This document shows, one piece after another, positions 1 to 6,698 of a stretch of DNA of 22,748 nucleotides. A program made the translations under genes and the position numbers. Location of the stretch: positions 1 through 22,748 of the forward strand of contig CAYQDR010000079.1 in NCBI GenBank assembly GCA_964416315.1, given 5' to 3'. This DNA is from CAYQDR01 sp964416315. GTDB lineage: Bacteria; Methylomirabilota; Methylomirabilia; Rokubacteriales; DASRDR01. Positions within the stretch are counted from its first letter, which is position 1. Each line of letters begins with the position of its first letter. The notes under the pieces were generated by a model. It had not been told where the DNA came from. It searched no databases and was given only the letters and a program-made list of their open reading frames with translations.

Positions 1-1459
1 ACCCCAGCCCGTACTCCCGCCACCGCTCCGCCACCCGCCGCCGCACCTCCTCCGTCATCCGGATCTCCTCCGGCCACGGCTGCTCCACGCGGTCGAGCGG
101 CGGCCGCTTCTCCGTCGCGTCGATCCCGAGCTTCCCCCCGTAGCGGTGCCACAACGCCGCGTGGTCGAGGTCGTCCATCGGCCCCTCCACCACGACCAGG
201 TCCCGCGCCGGGTCGATGTTGTTCGTCACGCGCCAGGCGACCTCCGAGAGGTCGTGGACGTTCACCCACTCGTCCACCACCAGGATGGTCTTCGCGAGCA
301 TCAGGAGCCCGAGCCCCCAGAGCCCGTACATCACCTTCCGCGCCTGGCCCGGGTAGCGCTTCCGCACGGCCACGATCACCAGGTTGTGGAACACGCCCTC
401 CGCCGGCATGTTCAGGTCCACGAGCTCCGGCAGGATCGTCCGGATGATCGGCAGGAACAGCCGCTCCGTCGCCTTGCCGAGCCAGTAGTCCTCCATCGGC
501 GGGCGCCCGACGACGATCGTCGGGTAGATCGGCTCCCGCCGGCGCGTCACGGCCGTGAGGTGGAAGACCGGGTAGGGGTGGGCGAGCGAGTAGTAGCCCG
601 TGTGGTCGCCGAACGGCCCCTCGACCCGCGACTCGGCCGGGTCCACGTACCCCTCCAGCACGAGCTCCGCGTGCGCCGGGACCTCGAGGTCCTGCGAGAC
701 GCAGCGGACCAGCTCGACACCCTTGCCGCGGAGCCACCCGGCCAGCAGGATCTCGTCGAGCGCCGGCGGGAGCGGCGCCGTCCCCGTGTACAGGGTCGCC
801 GGGTCCGCCCCGAGCGCGATCGCGACCGGGATCCGCTCCCGCCCCGCGCGCCGCGCCTCCCGCTCGTGCTCGGCCCCGCCCTTGTGCGTCTGCCAGTGCA
901 TCCCGAGCGTCCGCTCGTCGTAGACCTGGAGCCGGTAGCACCCGACGTTCCGGAGGCCCGTCACCGGGTCCCGCGTGATGACGAGCGGGAAGGTGATGTA
1001 GTAGCCCGCGTCCTTCGGCCAGCACCAGAGCGCCGGGATGTCGGCCAGCGTGGGGCTCGCCGTCTCGACGACCTCCTGACACGGCGCGCGCTTGACGAGC
1101 GACGGCCCGACGCGCGCCAGCTCGAATAGCTCGAGCCCTTTCTTCAGCTTCTCGACGAGCGAGCCGGGCATCCGGAGGTCGAGGAGCTGCGCGACCTTCT
1201 CCCCCAGATCGTCCAGCCGCTCGACCCCGAGCCCCCACGCCATCCGCTCGGCCGTCCCGAACGTGTTGATGAGGACCGGCATGGAGAACCCCTCGACCCG
1301 CTCGAAGAGGAGCGCCACGTTCTGCGCCGCCGGGCCCTTGACCGCGCGATCCGCGATCTCCGTGATCTCGAGCTCGCGCGTGACCGGCACGCCGATCCGG
1401 CGGAGCTGGCCGCGCTTGTCGAGGAGCTGGAGGAACTCGCGGAGGTCCTGGAACGCCAC
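1..1459 (-). CDS. ubiD: UbiD family decarboxylase (3' end cut by window edge)
   Basis: UbiD enzymes are cytosolic, prenylated-FMN-dependent (de)carboxylases of aromatic or alpha,beta-unsaturated acids; UbiX makes the cofactor, and no ubiX lies in this window. About 486 residues are visible. The N-terminus reads DLREFLQLLDKRGQLRRI, as is usual for the family. GMHWQTHKGGAEH and EGPFGDHTGYYS (near residue 280, with the catalytic acidic residues) are the cofactor and active-site signatures. The visible C-terminus ends in WREYGLG, so probably only a few residues are missing. The GTG start at 1459 was chosen because it precedes this N-terminus and lies 4 bp after the upstream permease stop, implying translational coupling; no strong ribosome binding site is seen. 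The substrate cannot be told from sequence: this could be menaquinone/ubiquinone synthesis or aromatic-acid breakdown. Family assignment is secure. Confidence 0.93.
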   Translation of the reverse strand, partial: MAFQDLREFLQLLDKRGQLRRIGVPVTRELEITEIADRAVKGPAAQNVALLFERVEGFSMPVLINTFGTAERMAWGLGVERLDDLGEKVAQLLDLRMPGSLVEKLKKGLELFELARVGPSLVKRAPCQEVVETASPTLADIPALWCWPKDAGYYITFPLVITRDPVTGLRNVGCYRLQVYDERTLGMHWQTHKGGAEHEREARRAGRERIPVAIALGADPATLYTGTAPLPPALDEILLAGWLRGKGVELVRCVSQDLEVPAHAELVLEGYVDPAESRVEGPFGDHTGYYSLAHPYPVFHLTAVTRRREPIYPTIVVGRPPMEDYWLGKATERLFLPIIRTILPELVDLNMPAEGVFHNLVIVAVRKRYPGQARKVMYGLWGLGLLMLAKTILVVDEWVNVHDLSEVAWRVTNNIDPARDLVVVEGPMDDLDHAALWHRYGGKLGIDATEKRPPLDRVEQPWPEEIRMTEEVRRRVAERWREYGLG

Positions 1460-1463
1460 GCGC

Positions 1464-1955
1464 TCAGTCCCGGTAAAGGATGCGGACGAGGTAGCCCGCC
1501 AGGATCGGGAAGGCGAGCGTCGGGAGGACGCGCGCCAGGACGAACTTCGGCCCCATGAACGGCATCTCCCAGGCGATCACCCGCTGGAAGCCGAAGAGCG
1601 ACCAGCTCGTCATGTACGTCACGAGGGCCGACAGCGGCACGCCCGACTGGTAGAAGACCGCCATCATCGGAAAGCTCACCATCGGGCCCCCAGGTGTGAG
1701 GATCCCCGCGACGAACGCGATGAAGATGCCGCGGTGCCCCGCGCTCTTCCCCAGGCCGCGCTCGATCCACTCGGGCGAGATCAGGACCTGGAGCATCCCC
1801 GCCACGACCAGCGCGGCGGCGAGCCGCGGCAGGATCTCGAGCAGGAGCCAGAAGGCGGTCCTGAGCCCGAGGAGCGGCGAGCCCGGGTCGCGCAGGTAGG
1901 CGACGCCCGTCAGCAGGATGGCCACCGCGTAGATGATCAGGTCCGTGGTGTGCAT
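1464..1955 (-). CDS. Half-size predicted permease (PF03773/ArsP-like)
   Basis: The 163-residue integral membrane protein shows about four or five hydrophobic segments. It carries a Gly/Pro-rich loop (GILTPGGPMVSFPM) typical of each half of the PF03773 predicted permease family, to which ArsP-type organo-arsenic exporters belong. Full family members are about twice this length, so this one probably works as a dimer or with a partner. The ATG at 1955 was chosen because a GAGGGG ribosome-binding stretch lies about 10 bases upstream; a longer in-frame start at 2054 adds a polar, Pro/Ala-rich leader that does not look real. The gene is followed after 4 bp by ubiD and has a TATAAT promoter about 100 bp upstream, so the two form an operon. 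What it transports is unknown; the coupling to ubiD may mean an aromatic acid, but that is inference. Confidence 0.75.
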   Translation of the reverse strand: MHTTDLIIYAVAILLTGVAYLRDPGSPLLGLRTAFWLLLEILPRLAAALVVAGMLQVLISPEWIERGLGKSAGHRGIFIAFVAGILTPGGPMVSFPMMAVFYQSGVPLSALVTYMTSWSLFGFQRVIAWEMPFMGPKFVLARVLPTLAFPILAGYLVRILYRD

Positions 1956-2052
1956 GGTGGTGCGCCCCTCACCGAGCCGGGCCTGGCGGGCGCGGGGATC
2001 GGGACCGTCGGCTCGCGTTGGAGTGTCAGTCACGGCCGTCGAGGTCGCCGGC

Positions 2053-2058
2053 ATTATA
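2053..2058 (-). promoter_or_regulatory. Extended -10 promoter element for the permease-ubiD operon
   Basis: On the minus strand a perfect TATAAT is preceded by TGC, giving an extended -10 (TGCTATAAT). It lies about 100 bp upstream of the permease ATG in otherwise GC-rich DNA. The -35 region is a poor match, which extended -10 promoters tolerate. The implied leader is roughly 90 nt. Confidence 0.5.
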
Positions 2059-2111
2059 GCAGGCCCCCACCTCCCGCTCCTCCAGCGGGCCGCCGCCGTG
2101 TGCCGGCTCCT

Positions 2112-2146
2112 TCCCTCGGGAGGGAGAGGGCAGGGTGAGGGTGGGG
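2112..2146. repeat. Possible dispersed GGGAGAGGGCAGGGTGAGGG-type repeat
   Basis: This intergenic stretch contains an inverted CCCTCGGGAGGG core followed by GAGAGGGCAGGGTGAGGG. The wording matches a class of short intergenic repeats common in GC-rich bacterial genomes. Only one copy is visible here, so dispersal cannot be shown. Confidence 0.35.
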
Positions 2147-2182
2147 TGAAACGGTCGCCGGCGCTGCGAAGCGCTCTCAGCC

Positions 2183-2211
2183 TTGACTGGCCCGCGCCCC
2201 GCCGCTAGAAT
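2183..2211 (+). promoter_or_regulatory. Sigma70-type promoter of the tRNA-Gln/tRNA-Glu operon
   Basis: TTGACT (2183-2188) and TAGAAT (2206-2211) are separated by exactly 17 bp and end 10 bp before the first base of tRNA-Gln. Each box has one mismatch from consensus. This is the best promoter match in the window. Confidence 0.75.
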
Positions 2212-2221
2212 GAGCACGCGC

Positions 2222-2295
2222 TGGGAGATCGTCTAGCGGTAGGACGCGTGGCTCTGGACCACGTAGCGGGGGTTCGAATCCTCCTCTCCCAGCCA
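2222..2295 (+). tRNA. tRNA-Gln (anticodon CTG)
   Basis: A full cloverleaf is visible. The acceptor stem TGGGAGA pairs with TCTCCCA, the anticodon stem CGTGG pairs with CCACG, and the loop CTCTGGA carries anticodon CTG at 2254-2256. The T-loop is GGTTCGAATCC. The discriminator G is followed by an encoded CCA at 2293-2295. It is first in a two-tRNA operon. Confidence 0.96.
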
Positions 2296-2308
2296 TTCTC
2301 TTTACGGC

Positions 2309-2386
2309 GGCTCCATCGTCTAGCCCGGTCTAGGACACGGCCCTCTCAAGGCTGAAACACGGGTTCGAATCCCGTTGGAGCCACCA
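2309..2386 (+). tRNA. tRNA-Glu (anticodon CTC); island integration site
   Basis: The acceptor stem GGCTCCA pairs with TGGAGCC, the anticodon stem is CGGCC/GGCTG, and the loop CTCTCAA carries anticodon CTC at 2345-2347. CCA is encoded at 2384-2386. It lies 13 bp after tRNA-Gln and shares its promoter. Its last 29 bases plus one more recur exactly at 11147-11176, so this tRNA is the attachment site of the downstream island; the tRNA itself remains intact. Confidence 0.96.
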
Positions 2387-2387
2387 C
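2358..2387 (+). repeat. attL: 30-bp direct repeat, 3' end of tRNA-Glu
   Basis: This 30-bp segment covers the T-arm, the 3' acceptor strand, CCA and one further C. It is identical to 11147-11176. Tyrosine recombinases of integrative elements commonly cross over in tRNA 3' ends and leave such duplications. A recombinase remnant begins 65 bp away. Confidence 0.85.
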
Positions 2388-2417
2388 TCGAATTTCTCTA
2401 GCGTTTTCTCTCCCCGA

Positions 2418-2446
2418 TTTGAGGACAATCGCGAAGCGTCCTCAAA
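2418..2446. terminator. Hairpin after tRNA-Glu, possible bidirectional terminator
   Basis: TTTGAGGAC (2418-2425 region) and GTCCTCAAA (2438-2446) form a perfect 9-bp inverted repeat around 11 bases that include GCGAAGC, itself a very stable mini-hairpin. It sits between the tRNA operon and the convergent recombinase remnant. There is no clear T-tract on either strand, so termination is a guess; it could also be part of the attachment region. Confidence 0.4.
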
Positions 2447-2452
2447 CTCGAT

Positions 2453-2713
2453 TCACCGCGTCAGCATCCGCTCCGCCCGCGCCTCGTAGAAGGCGACGGC
2501 GCGCTTGAGCTGGGGCGGCCGGATGCGCGTGTAGTGGGTCGTCGGCGTCGTCAGGTCGGCGATCCGGGCCAACCGCCCCTCGCGCACCTTGACGGAGACG
2601 AGGAACTGCTCCAGGTTCCATCGGTAGGTCCTCACGCCTCCTTCCGTGCGACCGCGCTGCTTGCGTTGATAGGTGCAGAACTGCTCGACCAGCTCGATGA
2701 GCTGATGGGCCAT
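2453..2713 (-). pseudogene. Internally deleted tyrosine recombinase (island integrase remnant)
   Basis: The 86-residue frame starts with MAHQLIELVEQFCTYQRKQR and continues through about 60 residues that look like the N-terminal SAM-like core-binding domain of phage integrases. It then jumps to HYTRIRPPQLKRAV and a helical tail, which looks like the extreme C-terminus with the Tyr nucleophile. The catalytic domain carrying the Arg-His-Arg residues is absent (intact relatives are 300-400 residues), so the join near ADLTTPTT is probably an in-frame deletion. The ATG at 2713 was chosen because GAGGA lies about 8 bases upstream; a frame extension to 2884 shows no recognisable domain. Its place beside tRNA-Glu, pointing toward it, is classic for the integrase of a tRNA-borne island. 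It should be inactive. Confidence 0.65.
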
Positions 2714-2994
2714 GCGCTCGGTCCTCTTCCCCGAGCCACGACCACGCTTTCGCCGGTCGGCAGTATGAGGAGGCACGACCCAGCCGTCAAGCGCGCCGGC
2801 GGTAGGCCAGTCGAGGGCCGTTGTGCTGGCGCTGGCTGGCAGGCAGGACGGGAGGTTCATGGTGTGGTCGGCTTCTGCGCACATGGTGTTCTGAGAGTTG
2901 GGGCACAGGCGCGAGGCAGAGCGGGCGATGCGGGCTCAGCTCGGTCGACGCGATTGCGGCCTGGCGTCGGCACGGCGTGGACACTCGCCAAACG
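2714..2994. other. Intergenic stretch without supportable gene
   Basis: Several overlapping open frames exist on both strands but none has a recognisable domain. This stretch may be leftover DNA between the recombinase remnant and the promoter of the ATPase gene. Confidence 0.4.
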
Positions 2995-3035
2995 ATGGGT
3001 GAAAATCACCCATTCAATGGGTAGAATATACCCAT
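2995..3035 (+). promoter_or_regulatory. Double-palindrome operator/promoter overlapping the ATPase start codon
   Basis: Two palindromes lie in tandem: ATGGGTGA-AAA-TCACCCAT (2995-3013) and ATGGGTA-GAATA-TACCCAT (3017-3035). Both share the ATGGGT/ACCCAT half-site, and their centres are 22 bp apart, about two helical turns. The second contains TAGAAT (3022-3027), a good -10 box, and its right arm includes the ATG start. If this -10 is used, the transcript begins at or near the start codon (leaderless). This looks like an operator for a dimeric repressor or autoregulator; the regulator is not identified. Confidence 0.6.
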
Positions 3036-4251
3036 GCTGCGGCGGCACATCACCGAGACGGTCACGGCGGCTCTCCGGGACACCCCCGTGGTGCTCCTCG
3101 TCGGCCCGCGCCAGGCGGGGAAGTCCACGCTCGCCCAGACGCTCGTCCCGCCGGACCGCTACGTCACCCTGGACGAGGCCACCACCCTGGCGGCGGCCCA
3201 GCGGGACCCCACGGGGTTCCTCGCGCCCTTCGACGAGCTGACCGTCATCGACGAGGTGCAGCGGGCGCCCGACCTGCTGCTGGCCGTCAAGGTCGCCGTC
3301 GACCGTCGGCGCAGGCCCGGCCGCTTCCTGCTCACCGGGTCGGCCAACGTGCTCGTCGTCCCCCGCGTCTCGGAGTCCCTTGCCGGGCGCATGGAGCTCC
3401 TCACCCTCTACCCGCTGTCCCAGGGGGAGATCGAAGGCCGACGCGAGGGCTTCCTGGACGCCGCCTTCGCCGGTCGCCTCCCGAAGGCGCCGGGCCCCCC
3501 GGACCGCACCGAGATCGCGCGCCGGATCCTCCGCGGTGGCTTCCCGGACGCCTACAGCCGGCCCGAGGCCCGGCGCCGGCGGTGGTTCGCGTCGTACGTC
3601 ACGGCCGTCCTCGAGCGGGACGTCCGAGAGCTGGCCCAGATCGAGAAGCTCACGGCGATGCCCGATCTGCTGACGCTCCTGGCGTCACGGACGGCGAGCT
3701 TGCTGAACCTCGCCGACATCGGCCGGGGCATCGGGCTCCCGTATGCCACGCTCCAGCGCTACATGACCTTGCTTCAGACGACGTTCCTCGTCCGGCTGAT
3801 GCCGGCCTGGGCCACGAATCTGGGGAGCCGGGTCACCAAGGCGCCGAAGGTGGCCTTCATCGACACGGGGCTCGCGGCGGCGCTGCTCCAGCTGACCGAG
3901 GCGCGCCTGCTGGGCGAGCCGGTCCTGTGGGGCGGCCTGCTCGAGAACTTCGTCGGGCTCGAGCTGCTCAAGCAGGCGTCCTGGCACCCGGATCCCCCCC
4001 AGCTCTTTCACTTCCGGACGCCCAAGGGGGCCGAGGTGGACCTCGTCCTCGAGCGGAACGGCCAGGTGGTCGGCGTCGAGGTGCGATCCGCCCAGACCGC
4101 GACCGCCGAGGACTTCAACGGACTCAAGGCGCTGGCCGAGCTGGCCGGCCGCCGATTCCATCGCGGCCTCGTGCTGTACCTCGGGCGCCAGGCGGTGGCC
4201 TTCGGACCGAACCTCCAGGCAGTCCCGATCACGGCGCTGTGGGAGTGGTAG
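3034..4251 (+). CDS. DUF4143-containing AAA ATPase (AAA_14 family)
   Basis: The 405-residue protein has an N-terminal P-loop ATPase with Walker A GPRQAGKS (residues 24-31) and Walker B LTVIDEVQ (Asp73, Glu74), followed by a sensor-like LLTGSAN. A winged-helix-like middle part leads to a DUF4143 C-terminal region with a PD-(D/E)XK-like core (AEVDLVLE with Asp336; GVEVRS with Glu349). The usual final Lys of the nuclease motif is Arg351, so nuclease activity is doubtful. Length and domain order are normal. The family is abundant in archaea and GC-rich bacteria and often behaves as mobile or addiction-like cargo; its biochemical role is unknown. The ATG at 3034 lies inside the palindromic operator and lacks a Shine-Dalgarno sequence, consistent with leaderless translation. 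The next gene starts 4 bp after its stop. Confidence 0.88.
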   Translation: MLRRHITETVTAALRDTPVVLLVGPRQAGKSTLAQTLVPPDRYVTLDEATTLAAAQRDPTGFLAPFDELTVIDEVQRAPDLLLAVKVAVDRRRRPGRFLLTGSANVLVVPRVSESLAGRMELLTLYPLSQGEIEGRREGFLDAAFAGRLPKAPGPPDRTEIARRILRGGFPDAYSRPEARRRRWFASYVTAVLERDVRELAQIEKLTAMPDLLTLLASRTASLLNLADIGRGIGLPYATLQRYMTLLQTTFLVRLMPAWATNLGSRVTKAPKVAFIDTGLAAALLQLTEARLLGEPVLWGGLLENFVGLELLKQASWHPDPPQLFHFRTPKGAEVDLVLERNGQVVGVEVRSAQTATAEDFNGLKALAELAGRRFHRGLVLYLGRQAVAFGPNLQAVPITALWEW

Positions 4252-4255
4252 GCGA

Positions 4256-4984
4256 GTGAGACGAATAGGCAACCCGTGGATCACGGCCATGGCGGACTAC
4301 CTGGATGCGGAAGGCTGCCCGGTGGACATGCCGGTCCCCGCGAGGAACCTGGCCAACCATCTCGGGGCGATCGTGTTGGCCTTGACGAGTCAGCCGCCCG
4401 GGGAGCTGCGGGAGACCACGGTCAGGTGCCGGCGGCGCCCGGGCCGGCGCCTCTGCGTCGGGCGGATCCGGGCGGTCATCGAGGTCGATTCCGGACAGAT
4501 CTCGTGGAAGTGCCCGGCATGTGGCGACAACGGGATCATCCATCACTGGGAGGGGACGCCCTGGGACCAGACGCCGGAGGGACAGGTGTCGGCCCGGCCG
4601 GCGGCTCGACCCCCGGCGGCGGGCGTGGCCGGCCGCATTGTGGAGGTGACGTACACGCGCGCGATGCTGGACCACGTGGCGGATGCGGCCACGGTCCCCA
4701 GCACGACGCTACGCGGCGAGACCCTCCCGCCCGTCGTCATCGACGCGATCGAGCGCGAACGCCTGGAGGCGCTCGCTGGCGAGTGGGGTGAGCCGGACGC
4801 GGGGGAGCCGATCGAGTACGAGCAGCTGCACGTGGCCTACGAGCGCGGCGCGTTCGAGCTGACGCTCTTCAACCGGGGCATCCTGCTGATCTTCTACGAC
4901 GACGAGCGAATCCGGCGCATGCATCGGGCGCTCTGCGTGGTGCACGATGCGGTGGAGCGGCTGGGTGGCAGCGCGTCCGGCTGA
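4256..4984 (+). CDS. Zinc-ribbon hypothetical protein
   Basis: The 242-residue product is not assigned to a named family. Residues about 57-90 hold two Cys clusters, CRRRPGRRLC followed by WKCPACGDNG, which look like a treble-clef or zinc-ribbon site. The N-terminal half (MRRIGNPWITAMADYLDAEG...) is more conserved-looking than the acidic C-terminal half, which is joined through a Pro/Ala-rich linker near residues 105-120. The GTG start at 4256 follows the ATPase stop by 4 bp, so the two are probably co-transcribed. A perfect stem-loop follows the stop. Function unknown; a nucleic-acid-binding partner or regulator of the ATPase module is only a guess. Confidence 0.7.
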   Translation: MRRIGNPWITAMADYLDAEGCPVDMPVPARNLANHLGAIVLALTSQPPGELRETTVRCRRRPGRRLCVGRIRAVIEVDSGQISWKCPACGDNGIIHHWEGTPWDQTPEGQVSARPAARPPAAGVAGRIVEVTYTRAMLDHVADAATVPSTTLRGETLPPVVIDAIERERLEALAGEWGEPDAGEPIEYEQLHVAYERGAFELTLFNRGILLIFYDDERIRRMHRALCVVHDAVERLGGSASG

Positions 4985-4988
4985 GGTG

Positions 4989-5009
4989 GCGGCGCCTCGA
5001 TGGCGCCGC
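4989..5009 (+). terminator. Stem-loop after the zinc-ribbon gene
   Basis: GCGGCGCC-TCGAT-GGCGCCGC is a perfect 8-bp stem with a 5-base loop, 4 bp after the stop codon. No T-tract follows directly (a short TTTT lies 13 bases on), so it may be a weak terminator or an mRNA-stabilising structure. Confidence 0.45.
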
Positions 5010-5024
5010 GCAGGCCCGTGACTT

Positions 5025-5564
5025 TTGCACGCGGGGCCAGACGGCAGAAGCGTCTACCGGGACACGCTGTATCTGACGGCCCGCCGCCGGAAGGACCTGC
5101 GGCTCGGCGACGGGCGAGTTCGGGCCGTCCTGCACCCGGCGCCGCTCCGAACGCGCAAGGAGGAGGGATACGGGGTCGAGACGCGGGAGCGGCTCGGCGT
5201 CAAGCTGCGGGTGACGGGGCCCGAGCGCACGCTGGTGGACTGTCTCGCAACGCCCCGTCACGCCGGCGGCCTCGAAGAGGTCTTCCAGAGCGCCGGCGGG
5301 ATCCCCGCGCTCGACCTGGACCGGCTGGCGGGATACCTCGACCGACTCGGACAGCGTCGCCTCTACGCCGTCGTGGGCTTCTACCTCGAAGGCGAGGCCT
5401 CGCGCCTGTTCGTGCCTGCCGAGTTCCTGGATCGGCTCGCGAGGGAGCGCCCCCGGTCGCGCATCTATCTCGAGCCCCGGCAGCGGGGCGGGCGGCTCCA
5501 GGCGCGATGGAACCTGATCGTTCCGCACCGTTGGGTCCCGGGGCGCATCGCGGTTGAGGCGTAG
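5025..5564 (+). pseudogene. AbiEi-family (type IV) antitoxin, 5'-truncated
   Basis: The frame encodes the C-terminal part of an AbiEi-type antitoxin. GPERTLVDCLATPRHAGGLE near residue 65 and the region ending LEPRQRGGRLQARWNLIVP match the conserved body of the family. In AbiE systems this protein neutralises the nucleotidyltransferase toxin AbiEii and represses the operon through an N-terminal winged helix. That helix (about 70 residues) is missing: an in-frame TGA lies directly upstream at 5019-5021, and only a TTG at 5025 could start translation. No AbiEii gene follows; a DUF433 gene starts 31 bp downstream. It is therefore probably a dead, orphan fragment. Confidence 0.7.
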
Positions 5565-5595
5565 CGACTGCTTCGTAGGGGAGAGGCAACTGAGC

Positions 5596-6171
5596 ATGGA
5601 GACGCGTGTCTTCGACCGGATCACGATCGAGCCCGGAAGGATGAACGGCCAGCCGTGCATCCGCGGTCTGACGGTGCGCCGCGTCCTGGAGATGATCGGC
5701 CAATATGGGTCGCGGGACGAGTTGCGGGCAGATTACCCAGAGCTCGAGGACGAGGATATCCGCCAGGCCACCGCCTACGCCGCCGCCATGCTCGGGGACG
5801 AGGTTTTGCGTGCTTCGGCGGGCTCGCGGCTCGAGAGTTCTTCATGCCAGGGGGCACGTACTGCAACGCCGACTGCTTCATCCTGTATGCGCAGAGATTC
5901 GAGAACCTGGAGACCATCGCGGTTACCTCACGCCGCCGAGACGGGCGCACCGTGGACGCTCGGTCCGTCGATGAGCTTGCGTTCAGCGAGCCTGTGCATG
6001 TGTCGACCGTGCAGCGCGTTTCGCTCGACGGACCGCTGGTCGAGGCTCTTGTCCGGTATCGGACGGCGGCGGGTGCCCGCGAGTGGACCCGATGGCGAAA
6101 CGCGATCTGGTCCTTCAATCGTGCGAACACGGACGGTGACACGGTCAGGTACCAAACGGAGTGGGTCCTGA
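5596..6171 (+). CDS. DUF433 antitoxin, fused out of frame to foreign sequence
   Basis: The first 72 or so residues (METRVFDRITIEPGRMNGQPC..., to about base 5811) are a nearly complete DUF433 domain (COG2442, VapB-like winged-helix antitoxin). It has the family hallmarks GQPCIRGLTVRRVLEMI and ADYPELEDEDIRQATAYA. The frame then runs about 118 residues into Arg/Ser-rich sequence that is the wrong frame of the next gene, so the native stop and the usual downstream DUF5615 toxin have been replaced. The ATG at 5596 follows GGGGAGAGG (about 9 bases). The protein may still be made and fold at its N-terminus, but it has no toxin partner here. Confidence 0.6.
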   Translation: METRVFDRITIEPGRMNGQPCIRGLTVRRVLEMIGQYGSRDELRADYPELEDEDIRQATAYAAAMLGDEVLRASAGSRLESSSCQGARTATPTASSCMRRDSRTWRPSRLPHAAETGAPWTLGPSMSLRSASLCMCRPCSAFRSTDRWSRLLSGIGRRRVPASGPDGETRSGPSIVRTRTVTRSGTKRSGS

Positions 6172-6683
6172 TGGCTGGCGCCTTCCAGGAGATCCTCAGC
6201 GCGAACTCTGACGCCGAGGACGTGGCGCGATGCTTCACGGAGACGTTGGTGCCTTCTGCACAAATCTTGGCGGGTGGAACGCGGCGGTCGGCGGCGGGGA
6301 CATTCGGAGCCGGCAGGTCGTTGCGGTACGAGTGGATGCGAGAGTTTTACGGGGTTCGCGGGGAATTTGCGCGCGGAAGGGTCGCCGTGCGACGGCGGAG
6401 CGCATGGGAACCCACGGAACACTTGGTGCTCGCGGCCATCGCGTTTCCGCTCCTGGTCAGGCGCCTCCTCCAAGACCGAGCTGGACTTGTCCTCGGCGAG
6501 AAAGAACTGGCGGCGATGGACGCCTTCGAAGCGTTCGCAGACCAGCAGTTCTTCGACGCCCCGCCGGGCTGCCGAGGTGCGACCGACTCGTGGTGGGCAC
6601 GACTCGTGATGGCGAAGCGACTGGACTTGGCGCGATTGCGGATGGTGGACGAACTGGCGCAGGCAAGGGATCCGGAAGCGTAG
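5844..6683 (+). CDS. Hypothetical protein, probable C-terminal fragment (HEPN-like helical end)
   Basis: The frame codes for about 280 residues with ordinary amino-acid composition, beginning near MPGGTYCNADCFILYAQRF; it extends open upstream through the DUF433 gene in a different frame. A Trp-rich helical middle (RWRNAIWSFNRANTD) is followed by YEWMREFYGVRGEFARGR. That layout recalls the RxxxxH region of HEPN domains, but Arg stands where the catalytic His would be. The upstream join to DUF433 suggests the N-terminal part was lost in a recombination near 5810-5840; the ATG at 5844 has GAGAG 6 bases upstream and may be a secondary start. The gene stops 15 bp before the likely start of the methylase gene. 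No function is assigned. Confidence 0.5.
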   Translation: MPGGTYCNADCFILYAQRFENLETIAVTSRRRDGRTVDARSVDELAFSEPVHVSTVQRVSLDGPLVEALVRYRTAAGAREWTRWRNAIWSFNRANTDGDTVRYQTEWVLMAGAFQEILSANSDAEDVARCFTETLVPSAQILAGGTRRSAAGTFGAGRSLRYEWMREFYGVRGEFARGRVAVRRRSAWEPTEHLVLAAIAFPLLVRRLLQDRAGLVLGEKELAAMDAFEAFADQQFFDAPPGCRGATDSWWARLVMAKRLDLARLRMVDELAQARDPEA

Positions 6684-6698
6684 GGGCTGGAGGCGGCA

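Noticed and set aside
146..1129. Long plus-strand frame opposite ubiD
   Set aside because: Its product is Arg/His/Pro-rich and has no domain; the minus strand encodes a clear UbiD protein over the same bases.
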